The translations under genes and the position numbers were made by a program. 64,000 nt of DNA from Anniella stebbinsi. Lineage: Eukaryota; Chordata; Lepidosauria; Squamata; Anniellidae. The notes beneath the pieces are model-generated. The model ran no database searches. It had not been told where the DNA came from and was given only the letters and a program-made list of their open reading frames with translations. Numbering within the stretch: position 1 is the first letter of the stretch; each line of letters begins with the position of its first letter. The stretch covers positions 400,743,154 to 400,807,153 of the forward strand of contig JARDYH010000001.1 in NCBI GenBank assembly GCA_029215795.1, given 5' to 3'. Below, in pieces: positions 22,701 to 34,228 of this stretch.

Positions 22701-25700
22701 AATTTAACTAGTGGTGCAATAGCACTTTAAAGCTAAGGCTGCCATTTTTTGTCTCTTATCTTTTTTAAAAAAAACATAAACCTATGAATGTAATTAATAT
22801 ACCATGCCTAGAGTATATAGGACAGACATTTGTTTAATTTGAATATTAGCCACTAAAGTGTGGCTCGGCAATTTGAGATAGGATCTAACTCCACCGACCA
22901 GAATGCTCTTGATCCTGGGTATCGGGTGAGCTCAAAGTGCCAATCCCATGTGGCTGCTTGATATATATCTCCAAGGTGTGCTGTTGAGGCAGACTCCCTT
23001 TGCTGTGGCACCTTGTCGCTCAGGGAAGCCACTGGGTTGACTAACCAAGCCAGTCTGGCGTTTTCCCTTCTTCTCCAGGTACTTGTCACTTCTCTACAGC
23101 CAGTGGAGGGTGATGCACCTTGCCAACATTTAGACCTGTCAGGTACAGAATTCCCCCATGCTTGAAAATTGTAGGTGTAGCATTTCCAAACACCTGGAAG
23201 GATAAACAATTGTACATGCATGGTGTGTGTCGGTGTGATATTATCATGCACTTGTGGGAAATACAACAATATTTTTAGGTGTCTCTTTGAAAACAGGCTA
23301 TAAAGTTAGCAGCTTGAAGCTTTGCCTAAACTCCGCAGGAACAAACCTGCCTGGGGGTATTAATTAAGATGAGGCTTAGTTCTGCTCCACAGCACCAACA
23401 CCCTGTAAGGAAACTCTTGAGCTCTTACGTCATCCTTTTCTCTCAAACCGGGGATGAGGGGTGGGGATGTGGTTTTCTCTGCAGGTGAGATTATATAAAG
23501 TGCCTTATTACTGGCAGGAAAGAAAGCAATCGAGAGAAACACAGATTATCAGAAGTCATTGCCACATATTTATTAGGGAACTAGCAATGTGGCAAAGTTT
23601 TCTTGCATCAGCCTGAACTCTGCAGAACTCTTCTGCGGCAAAGTAGCTGCTCGCATCCACCACAAAGTGACATTGCCACCTAGTCCTTGGGGAGGGGGAG
23701 TAAATAATTGCCCCTCCCCACCAAATAGGTTGTTGGCAACAGAAGGAAGGAATGGCAATCCTTTAGCTGGCATAGAAACCATTCATGCCCTGCCCAAGAC
23801 ATTTCTGTCCCTTTTTGCTGTCTGCTTCTCATTTTAGGAAGCTTTGGATTATGACAGAGATAAGGAACAATAATGGTGGCCTTTTGCCAAAGCAGCACAG
23901 TGAAAATGTAGCCTAGCTATGGGTCCCACTCCTTTGCCTATACAGATTTGGAAGAGTCTGAGAACCTGGTTGAACATATTCATATCCAGAGAGAAATTAC
24001 TCCCTAAAAACATTCACACATTCCCGAAATGGAATGGGGTGTGGGTTGGCTCAATAACACAAACATAGCCCAGAAATAGGAATCTCATAACCCATCCCTG
24101 GGAATGGGAGGAAGGAGACTCAGACCAGACAATGCAAATCTTGCTCTTGTGATCTCCTACCAAAGGAGTTAGTATTTGCATAAAAGGGTTGGTAATCCCA
24201 GGGGCTATGGAGCAGGAGAGAGCTGTAGTAAATGAGCTTAACACTTCTGGGTGACCGCCTGCTTTAGATTTCTATCATTTTGTAAAGTAAATTACGTGCA
24301 TTCCCCATGAAAGCATGTGCATCATTTAGATACGTGTAAAATCCTAAACCATAAAAAATATATATTTTAAAATCCTTTAAAAATATATATTTTGCGCATC
24401 TATGTAGCAGCTTCATTTCTGTCCAGGAACACACACAGCATGAAGAACAAACCCTAACAACATGTTCTATTTATATTGAATCCCTGAGGGTACTGAAAAG
24501 CTGGGGCATCGCCTCAGAGACAAAAGGAGTGTCTTCCAAAGGAAATGGCATGTTGAAGTAGCAAAGTATTGTATGTTCTCAGAAGGATGGAAGGAGACAG
24601 AGAGAAAGAAAAAGAGAGAGTAAGATTATTTGCAGCTGGAATAGGAGCCATAGCATAGCCCCTGAGGTTGGCCAGGCACCATACAGTAGCACTGTATATT
24701 GATTCCCAGTCACTGTAGATGTTGCAGTAATACTCAATCCTCCCTAAACCTTTGCCAATGAGACTCCACCAGTGCAAGGGAGAGTCTGGGCAGAATTAGG
24801 AGAAGTAGGCCTCAGCTAGAATTCTATGCTCCCCCACCAACAACATAATGTTAGACCTGTAAGTTAAAACACTTTCACTGGAGTCAAAGGAAAGACCCGT
24901 CACTATCCCTATCTCCGATCTTGATATCCCCATTGCATAATGGAGGCTGGAATTCTGACTAACTCCTGAGCCAATCATAGCACACTAGGGAAACTCAGGT
25001 CTATGATATCAAGACACATAGCCTCATAAACGGCTTCCCACTCCCCCCCCCCCCACAATAAAGGGAAATTGTGTACTGAATTTTAAAACCATCTTTATTA
25101 TATACTGCTTCGACACAGGACCTCCAGTAGTCTTCCATCCAGCTTTCTGCTCAAGGCTGCACTTGTTTAGCCTCAAACATGCAGCAGCAAAGATGCCGCC
25201 ACACAATCCAATGGGTCCCCCTGACTGATTACTGAGTTAAGAGCTGTCCATTTTCAACATATGGATTAGCAGTGTTCCCACAAAGGACTATGAGCCCGTG
25301 TTCTCCTTGCGGTCCCCTCATCCCCTTACTCATGGCAGCTTGTCAAGGTGGAGGCATCATGATCTTCTCGCGCTCTGACTATGTGTTCTTTATTGAGAGT
25401 ATATGAGTATTGGGTCTGCTAGAATCATGGAGCCATTCAGCTGTCACTATGTGTTGATTCATTATCATAAACAAAAACAACAATATTATTTATATGCCTC
25501 TTTCCCAAATTATGCTCACAGTGGCTCCCAAGAACAGTAAACAAATTGTCAATATGTATGCCCAATAAAAACATAGTCGTAGATATATCAAAACAGATTT
25601 CAAAATATAATGCAAACATAAATGTGGTTGGCACCTTCCATGCATGGTAATGTGGGGGGAGGCATTATTAGTATACAGAGTTAGGACTGGTGTGAAATGG

Positions 25701-25921
25701 CAGATTTGCCAGGGACTCTGTGGGAGTGCTGGTTGGCATTGCAATGTTAGCTTCTGTTTTTACAGCTCTTAGGCCATTGACTACTGCTGGTTGAGCAAGG
25801 GATTGCAATAGAGTTGGGCTGGTGTTAGTCCTCGGGTAGTATCCACCCAGTGTACCAGGGCCATAGCATTGTTCTGCCCATGTCACTTGTAAAGTCACCT
25901 AGAAACAGATTTGATTAGACA
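19720..25921. other. KLF13 intron, 3' portion, largely unique
   Basis: I see no second gene and few clear transposons. AT-rich words around 21.88-22.2 kb resemble an old dispersed repeat. This is a reasonable place to look for conserved intronic enhancers, but none can be named from the sequence alone. Confidence 0.4.
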
Positions 25922-26169
25922 CAGGACTGGCCCTACCTTTAGGCAGAGTGAGGCAGCCACCTCAGGCAGCAGATGCTGAGATACGGCAGCAAGGTGTTGA
26001 AGGAGAGAGTTATGCCTTACGCCCCCCTGAGTCTGCCACATTCAGGTGTGGCAGAGAATGCTGTCCCATCACCAGTGTTGAAGAAAGTTTAAATTGTCAG
26101 TCTAGTCTGCTTTTGTACATAGGATGGGAGGTTGCTTCTCAGGCAGCAAAATACCTTGGGCTGGCCTTG
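25922..26169. mobile_element. Small hAT-type element, 248 bp
   Basis: Ends CAGGACTGGCCC and GGGCTGGCCTTG form a terminal inverted repeat of the CAGGG type. The 8-bp flanks ATTAGACA (25914-25921) and ATTAGACC (26170-26177) match at 7 of 8 positions. CCTCAGGCAGCA occurs near one end and CTCAGGCAGCA near the other. Non-coding. Confidence 0.75.
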
Positions 26170-26177
26170 ATTAGACC

Positions 26178-29100
26178 CTTTGTAAACCCCTTTCCAATCA
26201 GATGCTCCTTTTATAGACCCATATCCACTGTGGCTTGTTTGCTAGAGTCTCCTCTTTTTTGAAGAGGAAAGATTTATCAGATGAAACCATTGCCTATACT
26301 GGCTTTTGTACAACGCACCCGAATCATAAATGGAGTTACATGCATGGGCGAGGCAGAGGCGCTACCCTTCCACCATGTGAATTAGAGTGCCAGCCCAGTG
26401 AGTAAACCAGGACCAGTTTATTCTGATGACCACATAAAAGACCAGCCGGAATATTCTTTCTCCAGAAGGAAGGAGGGGTTGAAATCTTTCCAAAGAGAGA
26501 ACCATCGTACGTGATTCCTTGGGGCGGAACTGTGGTCTTCATCTGACTGAGCCAACCAATGAGTATTTTTAAACAAAGCATCCTTAAATAACGCTTGGCG
26601 TGGTTTGGGAAGTTATTTCCACATCCACTGTTTTTATATAGGCACTTCAAACTGACCAATAAGCCAAACCTCAACCATCCTCAAGGCGGTTGAGGCATGG
26701 AAGCTGCTGCTTTGACTGCATAAAAGGTGCTTTCTTTACAGCATGCATAAAAGAAATAAAATCAGATCTCAACGCCCCCTCTATTTCTAAGCTGAAAGCA
26801 GAGCTATTTTAAGTGCTGCAATTTATTCTTTTCCTTTAAACTTTCCTTTTATCTTTGGGTTTTCCCATTTCTGTACAGTTGTAAAAGCTCAAAGAGTCTC
26901 CAACACATACAAGCACCAACCTATGTGTCATCCTGGCCAGATCTCAGTTTTAACTTTGGAATTGGTGTTGCTTTTTTTTACTCCAAGATCTATGCCACCC
27001 TGAAGCTGGAAAGATGGCTTGGAATAGCTCTTCTCCTTTTTCCGTGAAAAAAATATGAAAATGAAACTTCACCCATGCACCACCCCACCATAAATTACTC
27101 ATTTTCCCTAGTCCTTCTGGCTTCTTCTTTCTCTACTCTGTGCAAATATTAACGAAGTAAAGTCATCTTGACTTCAATGTTCTTGTTGAATGTTGGATGG
27201 CTCCATATAGGGTGACTCCTAAGTTTACTTTTCCTGAGCCAGAGAAATGATCTCAACTTGTTTGACCTGGGTTAACCAAGGGAGTTGGCTCGCTGGAAAT
27301 TCTAAAACATAGCAAAGGGGATGCTCGCCCCCTCTTTCCAAAGGCTGGGGAACCCATTGCTGGCATTTCTATAACAATTTCCAGTCTGGTTCTTTTTTTA
27401 GTATTTTCGTGTTTCTCCTGGCTACGATTGCCATGAATGTATGCACAGAGCAAGCCTCTGAAAAGAGCAGTTTTAGGTCCTGAGAAAGAAGGATCTTCAA
27501 GGAAAATTAAGGTTTACAAATATTTCAATATCTTAGCAACAGAATTTCTAGTCCTAATAAAAAATAATCGGTGTCTCTCTACTTCAAGGAATATCGTGGT
27601 TTGAGGAGGATTAGTTCTAAAGACTGGTGGACTTGTGAACAATTCAGGCAAACTTGACGTGAGGAAGAAGTTTGTTCTCCTTACATTCATTTGCGCCCCA
27701 CCCCCAGTTCATCCAAAATCTCCTCACACTCCCAACACCAGCCCTCCACCTCTTACTCCTTCAAAGCATAAAAGATCTATAAATGCTGTGTTTGCCCTAT
27801 GCATGGAAAAACGGAGGCAGCATTTCAGTTGGATGCAAAACAGGACACTTCTAAATCCTGCCTCAGAGTTGGAGAAAGATGGGCTGTTCCTTACCACTTC
27901 TCTTTTCTCCTCACATTGCTAGGAAAGCTCATGCTGACTAGGTGTTCCTTTCCTTCCTTAAAAGTTGACGTACGTCAAAATGCACTTTGTGTAATACTGG
28001 ATATACATGGAAACTGGACACCACAATGGACAACTTGAAAGACTGGGTTGTCCAGTGTGAAAGAGGACACCTGTCCAACCTAAACAGGACCATAAATAAT
28101 AAATCTTGTAGATTCTATATATGCTGTACTCACTCACAGTGAATGAACTGTGCATTGTCCCCTTAAGCATAACCCAGCATCCAAATTCTACATTCCTTTC
28201 ACCTAGGAAAAATCCTGCTGCAGGGTGTATTAAGAGCCCTGCCAGGGTGATGTATAAAACCCTGCTAATTAGATCAATTAAGGTACCAATGTATGTGGAG
28301 CCTGAGTTCCAAAATCAAATTTCAGCATAGCACACAAGCCCACCTCCCATCTGTAGAGACAATGCTGGCACTGCTCAGAATTTTTGGATGTGTAACCAGT
28401 AGCTCTATGTGGCTGTGAACTGGAGGAAGCAACATTGTCTCTGGCATCTTGGAACAATCAGGTCCACTTGCCTTAAGCATAAATAAGATGGTTAATGGAA
28501 ACATTATGTAGACAGATAAATAAGACCAAGAAAGGCTTCCCATTGCCCTTTTTTGTACATACACACCAGAAAGGGAGAAGATGCTCACAGACTGACGAAA
28601 ATGGAACACATCTACAAGAAACCTCCTGGCTAAGGTATCAGAAAACACACATTTTCCAGTACACTGTGCTGTCCAAGAACCCTGATGGAATGAAGTACCA
28701 TGCTGATGTGCAGCTCCCATTAATTTCAACATGGCTTGCTCAGAGAACTTTCTGATGAATTGCGCCCCAAGGCTTTCTTCAATGATTGGCTAGAGAGATT
28801 TCCCATCTTAACCATTTCTTTCCTGGGGGAGAGTCTGCAAGACACTCTAGGGAGCTGTGTTCACAATGTTAAGTAGTTTATAGCCTCTGATAGCAATTGC
28901 CAAGTTACAACAAACGATTTCTGAATTCAGAGCACACCTGTGTCTGACTCTTCATGAGGTCACAGAAATCCTTCTCACATGAACAGTTGTCACAATGGGG
29001 TGTCATTTTCCAAAGAAATGTTGCATGCGGACAAAATAAGCAAAGCAAACAACCTTCCAAGGATAAGAGCCCAAGCACCAAGGTTATGTGTGGACTCTGC

Positions 29101-30092
29101 ATTTCTGCATCAAGAAAATCTGAATTCTTCAGCTGGTATAAATTATAATTTGCATTTTTGTGCTTTTCCATTTTCCCTGCTCAATGTGTTTAGGGACAAA
29201 GATATATAGGACATTGAGGTCTTGTGCACAGGCAGCAATCATCTCACCAGGACTGCCTATACAGGAACTAGAAAGTTGCCCCTTTCATTTCTCCATTTTC
29301 TGAAGGAAAGATCTGGTTCTTAAGATGCCAACATCTGTTTCCCTTCGATATTTTCGTAGAACTGCAGAACACACACACACACACACACACACACAAAACC
29401 TCTCTGTCACTACCTTTCTTCTAACTCCAAAAACAGTATGTTTGGTTCAACCCTGGACACCAGAAAAGATTAACGCTATTTCACCTTCACCTTCCTTCTG
29501 CAACAATCAAGAGTTGCCAGCATCGCACCAACCTTGGTTCTTACGCTGCACTGTCAAAAGCTACTGAACTGCTAGACAGCCAGGGATTGGCGCTTCAGCT
29601 CTAATTCAGCAATGCTCAGATGCGGAGATGCCTGAGAATGTTTGATCTCTGCTAATTCCGACACAAACTCACCTGTTCCGCACTACCTGCACTAATTTGC
29701 AGATTGGAATTTAGTGTTCCACTTCATTTTGTACTTCCTGAATGCTCCTCTGTGTAGTTCACAGACATCAAAATGTGTTTTAAAATGCATCTTTTCAGGG
29801 AAAATGCACTTAGAAATGAATATTTAAATACATATTTAAATGTGAATTTTTGTGCAGATTAAATAATCATAATCATAATCACAGATTAATGCAGAAATGG
29901 GACAGAATGGAGTTATGGATAAACACAAGCAAAAATGTCACAGGCCGGAATCAGACTGGTTTGAACTTCTCAGGTAACAGAGAGGAGCCAATGTGACTCC
30001 ATCTGACCTTCTGAGGTCTCAGACTTTGGCCTGGCTCCACAGTCTGAACAACTTGTTAACTCAGTGAAGACCTGAACATGGCTTTCTGACTG
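26178..30092. other. KLF13 intron, largely unique; simple repeat
   Basis: An (AC)n run lies at about 29369-29395. AT-rich sequence at 29.64-29.95 kb looks like an old dispersed repeat. No exon is seen. Confidence 0.4.
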
Positions 30093-30320
30093 CCCAGATC
30101 TAGGGTGACCAGATCGCCCGGGGTTTCCCGGTCCTAACTGAGAAACCTAGAGCGATCCGGGCTGACCGGGGGGCAGCAGGGGCAAACGGGGGCTGCGGGG
30201 GGTCACGCAGCGGCGAGTGGCGGTAGACCCGGTAAGTCTGGGCTGAGTTTTGGTGGGGATGGGTGGCTTGGTGGTGGGGTTTCGGGTGGGGGGACACCCC
30301 CCCCGCCACCACCTGCCAGG

Positions 30321-30482
30321 GCGTCCACTTCCCTCCGGTGCTCGAATCTACTGAGAAACAGGCTTCGCAGCCTGTCCCTCAGTAGAACGCCGGGTGATGA
30401 CGTCATCACCCGGCATGCTACTGAGAGACAGGCCGCAAAACCTGTTTCTCAGTAGATTCGAGCACCGGAGGGAAGCGGACGC
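30321..30482. repeat. Long palindrome with TGACGTCA at its centre
   Basis: Arms of about 80 bp pair around a centre at 30401/30402. They include CTACTGAGAAACAGGC and its complement GCCTGTTTCTCAGTAG-type words, with some mismatches. The apex is GTGATGACGTCATCAC, containing a perfect TGACGTCA. Confidence 0.9.
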
Positions 30483-30612
30483 CCCTGCAGGTAAGGAGCG
30501 GGAGGTGGGAGGTGGGAGGTGGGAGGGCCCCCCCACTTACCTGCTGGGGCAGCCGCTTCCCTCCGGTGCTCAAATGTACTGAGAAACAGGCTTTGCGGCC
30601 TTCTCCCCATTT

Positions 30613-30769
30613 ACCGGCCTTGGTAGGAAACAAGTGCTCAGCGTTAGGGAGCGTCAACAAATTCCTTTTCGGGTGGCTAAAGCAGCTTTAGTAAAGCTGC
30701 TTTTGCCACCCGACAAGGAATTTGTTGACGCTCCCTAATGCTGAGCACTTGTTTCCTGCCGAGGCCGGG
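30613..30769. repeat. Long palindrome, arms about 75 bp
   Basis: The left arm contains GGAAACAAGTGCTCAGCGTT and the right arm contains its near-complement GCTGAGCACTTGTTTCC. The apex is around AAAGCAGCTTTAGTAAAGCTG. Few mismatches are seen. Confidence 0.9.
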
Positions 30770-31388
30770 GAGCAGCGCGGGCATTTTAAAGCAGGCTCTT
30801 CTTCTTTCTCCTGCTAGGAGCCCAGGAGCAGGGTAAGAAGGGTGAGGGGGCTGCAGGGAGTCATGCAGTGGTGGCGGAGATTGGCAGTGGCGGCGGAGGA
30901 CCCAGTAGGTCCGGGCTGGGGTTTTTTTTGGGGGGTGGCTTGGTGGTGGGGTGGCGGGGGTGTCTGCTTGTTGGCCGCAAGGTGGGTGGCCTTTTAATTT
31001 TTTTTTATTTTATGTTTGGGGGGGGTCTGCTTTGGTGGGGGTGGCCATTTTGGACTGGGATTTTGCTTTCCAAAATCTGGTCACCCTACCCAGATCTGCT
31101 TATTGCTTGCCTTATCTCTGGATCATCGTCGCTCAAAGTACCAAAAAGCAGAGCAGGAGTAGGGTGACCAGACGCCCGGATTTGTCTGGACATGCCCGGG
31201 AAATGGGGAGCAAATCCGCATCCGGGCGGAAAAACCATTTTGGGGGGCCAAATCTGGAAATTTAGCCACCCAAAATGGTGACCAGATGGCCCTGGGGCGA
31301 GCCGGGCCAACCGGGAGGCGGCGGGGGCAAACCGGGGCGGCGGGGGGTCACGCGGCGGTGGCGGGAGGCTGGTGGCGCGAGGCACTTA

Positions 31389-31561
31389 CTGGGGCGTCCG
31401 TTTCCCTCCAGTGCTCGGAATCTACTGAGAAACAGGCTTCGCGGCCTGTCCCTCAGTAGCGCGCTGGGTGATGATGTCATCACTCGGCGCACTGCTGAGA
31501 GACAGGCCAGGAAGCCTGTTTCTCAGTAGATTCCGAGCACGGAGGGAAGCGGACGCCCCAG
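31389..31561. repeat. Long palindrome related to 30321-30482
   Basis: Arms of about 85 bp run from CTGGGGCGTCCG to CGGACGCCCCAG around a centre near 31475. The apex is GTGATGATGTCATCAC, one base away from the perfect CRE of its relatives. Confidence 0.9.
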
Positions 31562-31564
31562 CAG

Positions 31565-31745
31565 CAGCAGGTAAGGAGCACAGGGCGGGGTGGGGGGGGC
31601 GGCGCGGGTGCACGGGGCGGGGGGGCGGCGCGGGGGGGGTGCGGGTGGGGGGGCGGGTGGGGGGGGCTTCACGGGTGCGCGGGGCGGGTGGGGGAGCGGC
31701 GCGGGGGCGCGGGGCGGGGGGGCGGCGCGGGGGCGCGGGGCATTT
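31565..31745. repeat. G-rich low-complexity spacer
   Basis: Repeated blocks of GGGGCGGGGGGGCGGCGCGG type between two palindromes, with a shorter similar stretch at about 31930-31995. The many G-runs on the plus strand could form G-quadruplexes. Confidence 0.85.
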
Positions 31746-31749
31746 ACCT

Positions 31750-31918
31750 GCTGGGGCTTCCCTCCAGTGCTCGGAATCTACTGAGAAACAGGCTTCGTGG
31801 CCTGTCCCTCAGTAGCGCGCTGGGTGATGACGTCATCACTCGGCGCGCTGCTGAGAGACAAGCCAGGAAGCCTGTTTCTCAGTAGATTCCGAGCACGGAG
31901 GGAAGCAGACACCCCAGC
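31750..31918. repeat. Long palindrome with perfect CRE apex
   Basis: Same unit as 31389-31561, about 361 bp further on. The apex has TGACGTCA at 31828-31835. The next unit begins at about 31991 but stops at CTTCCC, where the 32015 element starts. Confidence 0.9.
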
Positions 31919-32014
31919 AGCAGCAGGTAAGGAGCGCAGGGCGGGGGGGGCGGCGCGGGGGCACGGGGCGGGGGGGCGCGGGGGCGCGGGGGCACTTACC
32001 TGCTGGGGCTTCCC

Positions 32015-32324
32015 TAGGGTGACCATATGAAAAGGAGGACAGGGCTCCTGTAACTTTTAACAGTTGCATAGAAAAGGAATTTCAGCAGGTGTCCTTTGTA
32101 TACATGCAGCACCTGGTGAAATTCCCTCTTCACTACAACAGTTAAAGCTGCAGGAGCCCTGTCCTCTTGACCAGATACAAAAGAGGGCAGGGCTCCTGCA
32201 GCTTTAACTGTTGTGATGAAGAGGGAATTTCACCAGGTGCTGCATGCATACAAATGAAATTCCCTTTTTTATACAACTGTTAAAGATTCTGGAGCCCTGT
32301 CCTCCTTTTCATATGGTCATCCTA
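32015..32324. mobile_element. 310-bp foldback MITE (TAGGGTGACC ends), copy 1
   Basis: Ends TAGGGTGACCATATGAAAAG and TTTTCATATGGTCATCCTA, with an interior inverted repeat that includes CTGCAGGAGCCCTG and its complement. Flanking 8-mers do not match, so either it duplicates only TA or one flank was lost. It is homologous to 37013-37328. Confidence 0.8.
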
Positions 32325-32737
32325 CCTTTGGTGGTTATTGGAAGTCCTGTTCCAAGTGCCCTCATATGCTGTGGTGTGGTGCAGGGCTACTTGGGAGTGG
32401 GACTTTTCAGTAGTAGCCCCCTGTTGTGGAATACTGTCCACAGAGAGGTCTGGCTGACACCTACTTTGCTTGAGTTGTTTGTGCCCACCTGCTTCCAGAG
32501 TGCAAAGGAAGAGGTGGGTCTCTAGCTGGTGCTAGAAGATAGCAATTCATTTTTTTAATAATGCATTTTGACCCATAGACCTTCCTCTCCAATTTGCTTT
32601 GAGATAATTGGCATGATGTATATTTTGTAACAATTGCTGATACTTATTCATCCTTCTTTAAAATGTTTTAAGTATGACTGCTTTCTGGATGTTGGTGTGG
32701 ATTTATTTTGGTAGGCCCAGTTTCTGAAGGTTATCTG

Positions 32738-32772
<35 letters not shown>

Positions 32773-34112
32773 GCTGGTGACTGATGTGATTAACTGAATA
32801 ATTGTAACCTTTTCCTGCTGCACAGTTCTTTAATTTCCATAGCTATTTTTTTCTCTCTTTTCCTATTCCTTTTCTGCAACATTTTTGCCATTAGGTATTG
32901 CTAAATCAATGAGGTAGGTGTGTTTTTCTTGTTTATTACTGTAATGTCTGGTCGATAACAAAGTATTGTCTTTTCCCAAAATTGTTCTGTCCCAGCAAGA
33001 TAACATGTGAGTGCATAGTGTGGCTTGTCTGAGTGTGTCTGGATCTCCTAGGCTCTAAAAGCGTCTTTCTGGAGAGCACCTGCTGGTTGCATGATCCATG
33101 AGGCCAGGTTCTCATGAGTGCATAGTTCTTCTTGTCAGGAGGGCCTTGCACTTGCTAGAGTAAGCTGAACATATGTGACGTGGCTGCAATCCTATATTCA
33201 TTTATCTGGGAGTAAGCTTTATTGAAATCAATGGGACTTGTTTCTGAGGTTTCTTTGGGCAGTTTTCTTTGGGTCCCTGATTGAGATTTCTGTTCTCTGC
33301 ACACTGAAACAGTGTAAATTCAGGAGATATTTGTCTAGCATTGTGATAATGGGCATCTGTTCTGGCCTTTCTTTGTATTGCTACTGACCATGGTCTTGTT
33401 TACATGGCTAATGAACCAGAGATATAATGACACATTGTTAGATTAGTTTCTCATTGATAAATCAGAAGTTGAAACAAGCTAAGAGGTGCTAGTGAGAAGT
33501 GACAACAACAACAACAACAACCACCCTTTAGTCCATTTTATTCCATGGCTAATGCTTGCAGAGTAATAGTATTTTATACTCTTTCTTAATGCTAGGTTGC
33601 TAGTTTGTTGTACTAGCTTTTTCTGTACTTGTCAACTGCTTCATTTGTTTAGTGGTAGCAGTATGCTGAAGCTATGAGTATGAATATGAGAAAGGTGATG
33701 GGGAAAGAGTGTTAAATGTTAGGAAAGGTGAGACTATGGTCATCCAATGAAGGATTTGCAGTCAGAAAAGATATTTGAGGGAAAGGGAGACTGTATCACA
33801 CAAAGTATAGCAAAATCTTTAAAGTACAGCAAAAGCTACAAAAGTAGGAGTGAAGGTAATTTCAAATACATTGAATGTCTCAGTGATTTTAAGATTAAGA
33901 TGTTATGTAGAACAGGTTTGCCTTAATTGTGTGCTATGAAATCAGAAATGTGACCAAGGCCATCTTTGGGTGGACATGTCCCTTTGGGAGCCGGCCATGT
34001 TGGTGGGCATGCCCCCTTGGGGCGGCCATGTTCTCCTCCTTTTTGGTTTCCAAAATATGGTCACCCTAAGCAGGAGTGAACAGGGTACACCAAGCCAGAA
34101 ATACCTACAGGT

Positions 34113-34228
34113 AGCCTATCTACACTACTGCTTTTAACAGTTTATAACAGTTTTAAACCAGTTAATAACGGGTTTTGACTGGTTTAAAACTGTTAGAAAC
34201 CGTTTAAAAGCAGTAGTGTAGATGGGCT
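34113..34228. mobile_element. MITE-C copy 1, 116-bp palindrome
   Basis: AGCCTATCTACACTACTGCT on the left pairs with AGCAGTAGTGTAGATGGGCT on the right. The interior is made of AAAACNGTTTA-type words. It is related to 59557-59696. Confidence 0.7.

Larger units (their letters stand above)
30101..31088. mobile_element. hAT-type non-autonomous element, 988 bp, hairpin-rich
   Basis: Terminal inverted repeats TAGGGTGACCAGAT and ATCTGGTCACCCTA are exact over 14 bp. The 8-bp target duplication CCCAGATC is exact (30093-30100 and 31089-31096). TAGGG termini with 8-bp duplications are typical of hAT. No transposase. The interior is GC-rich and contains a palindrome at 30321-30482, a truncated arm of the same palindrome at 30535-30605, and a second palindrome at 30613-30769. 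Confidence 0.88.
31160..34068. mobile_element. Composite hAT-type element, 2.9 kb, with nested insertions
   Basis: The left end TAGGGTGACCAGACG and right end ATATGGTCACCCTA are bounded by an exact 8-bp duplication, AGCAGGAG (31152-31159 and 34069-34076), so the whole block behaves as one hAT-type insertion. It contains two long palindromes and a truncated third (31389-32014), a 310-bp foldback element (32015-32324), an L2-like piece (about 32340-32540), a (GT)n run (32740-32771), an (AAC)n run (about 33503-33525) and a common interspersed fragment (33185-33240). No transposase frame survives, so it moved in trans if it moved as a unit. Confidence 0.82.

Noticed and set aside
30868..31885. Glycine- and arginine-rich open frames over 30.2-32.0 kb on both strands.
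   Set aside because: They follow from G-rich spacers and palindromes. Matching frames on opposite strands are expected from inverted repeats.
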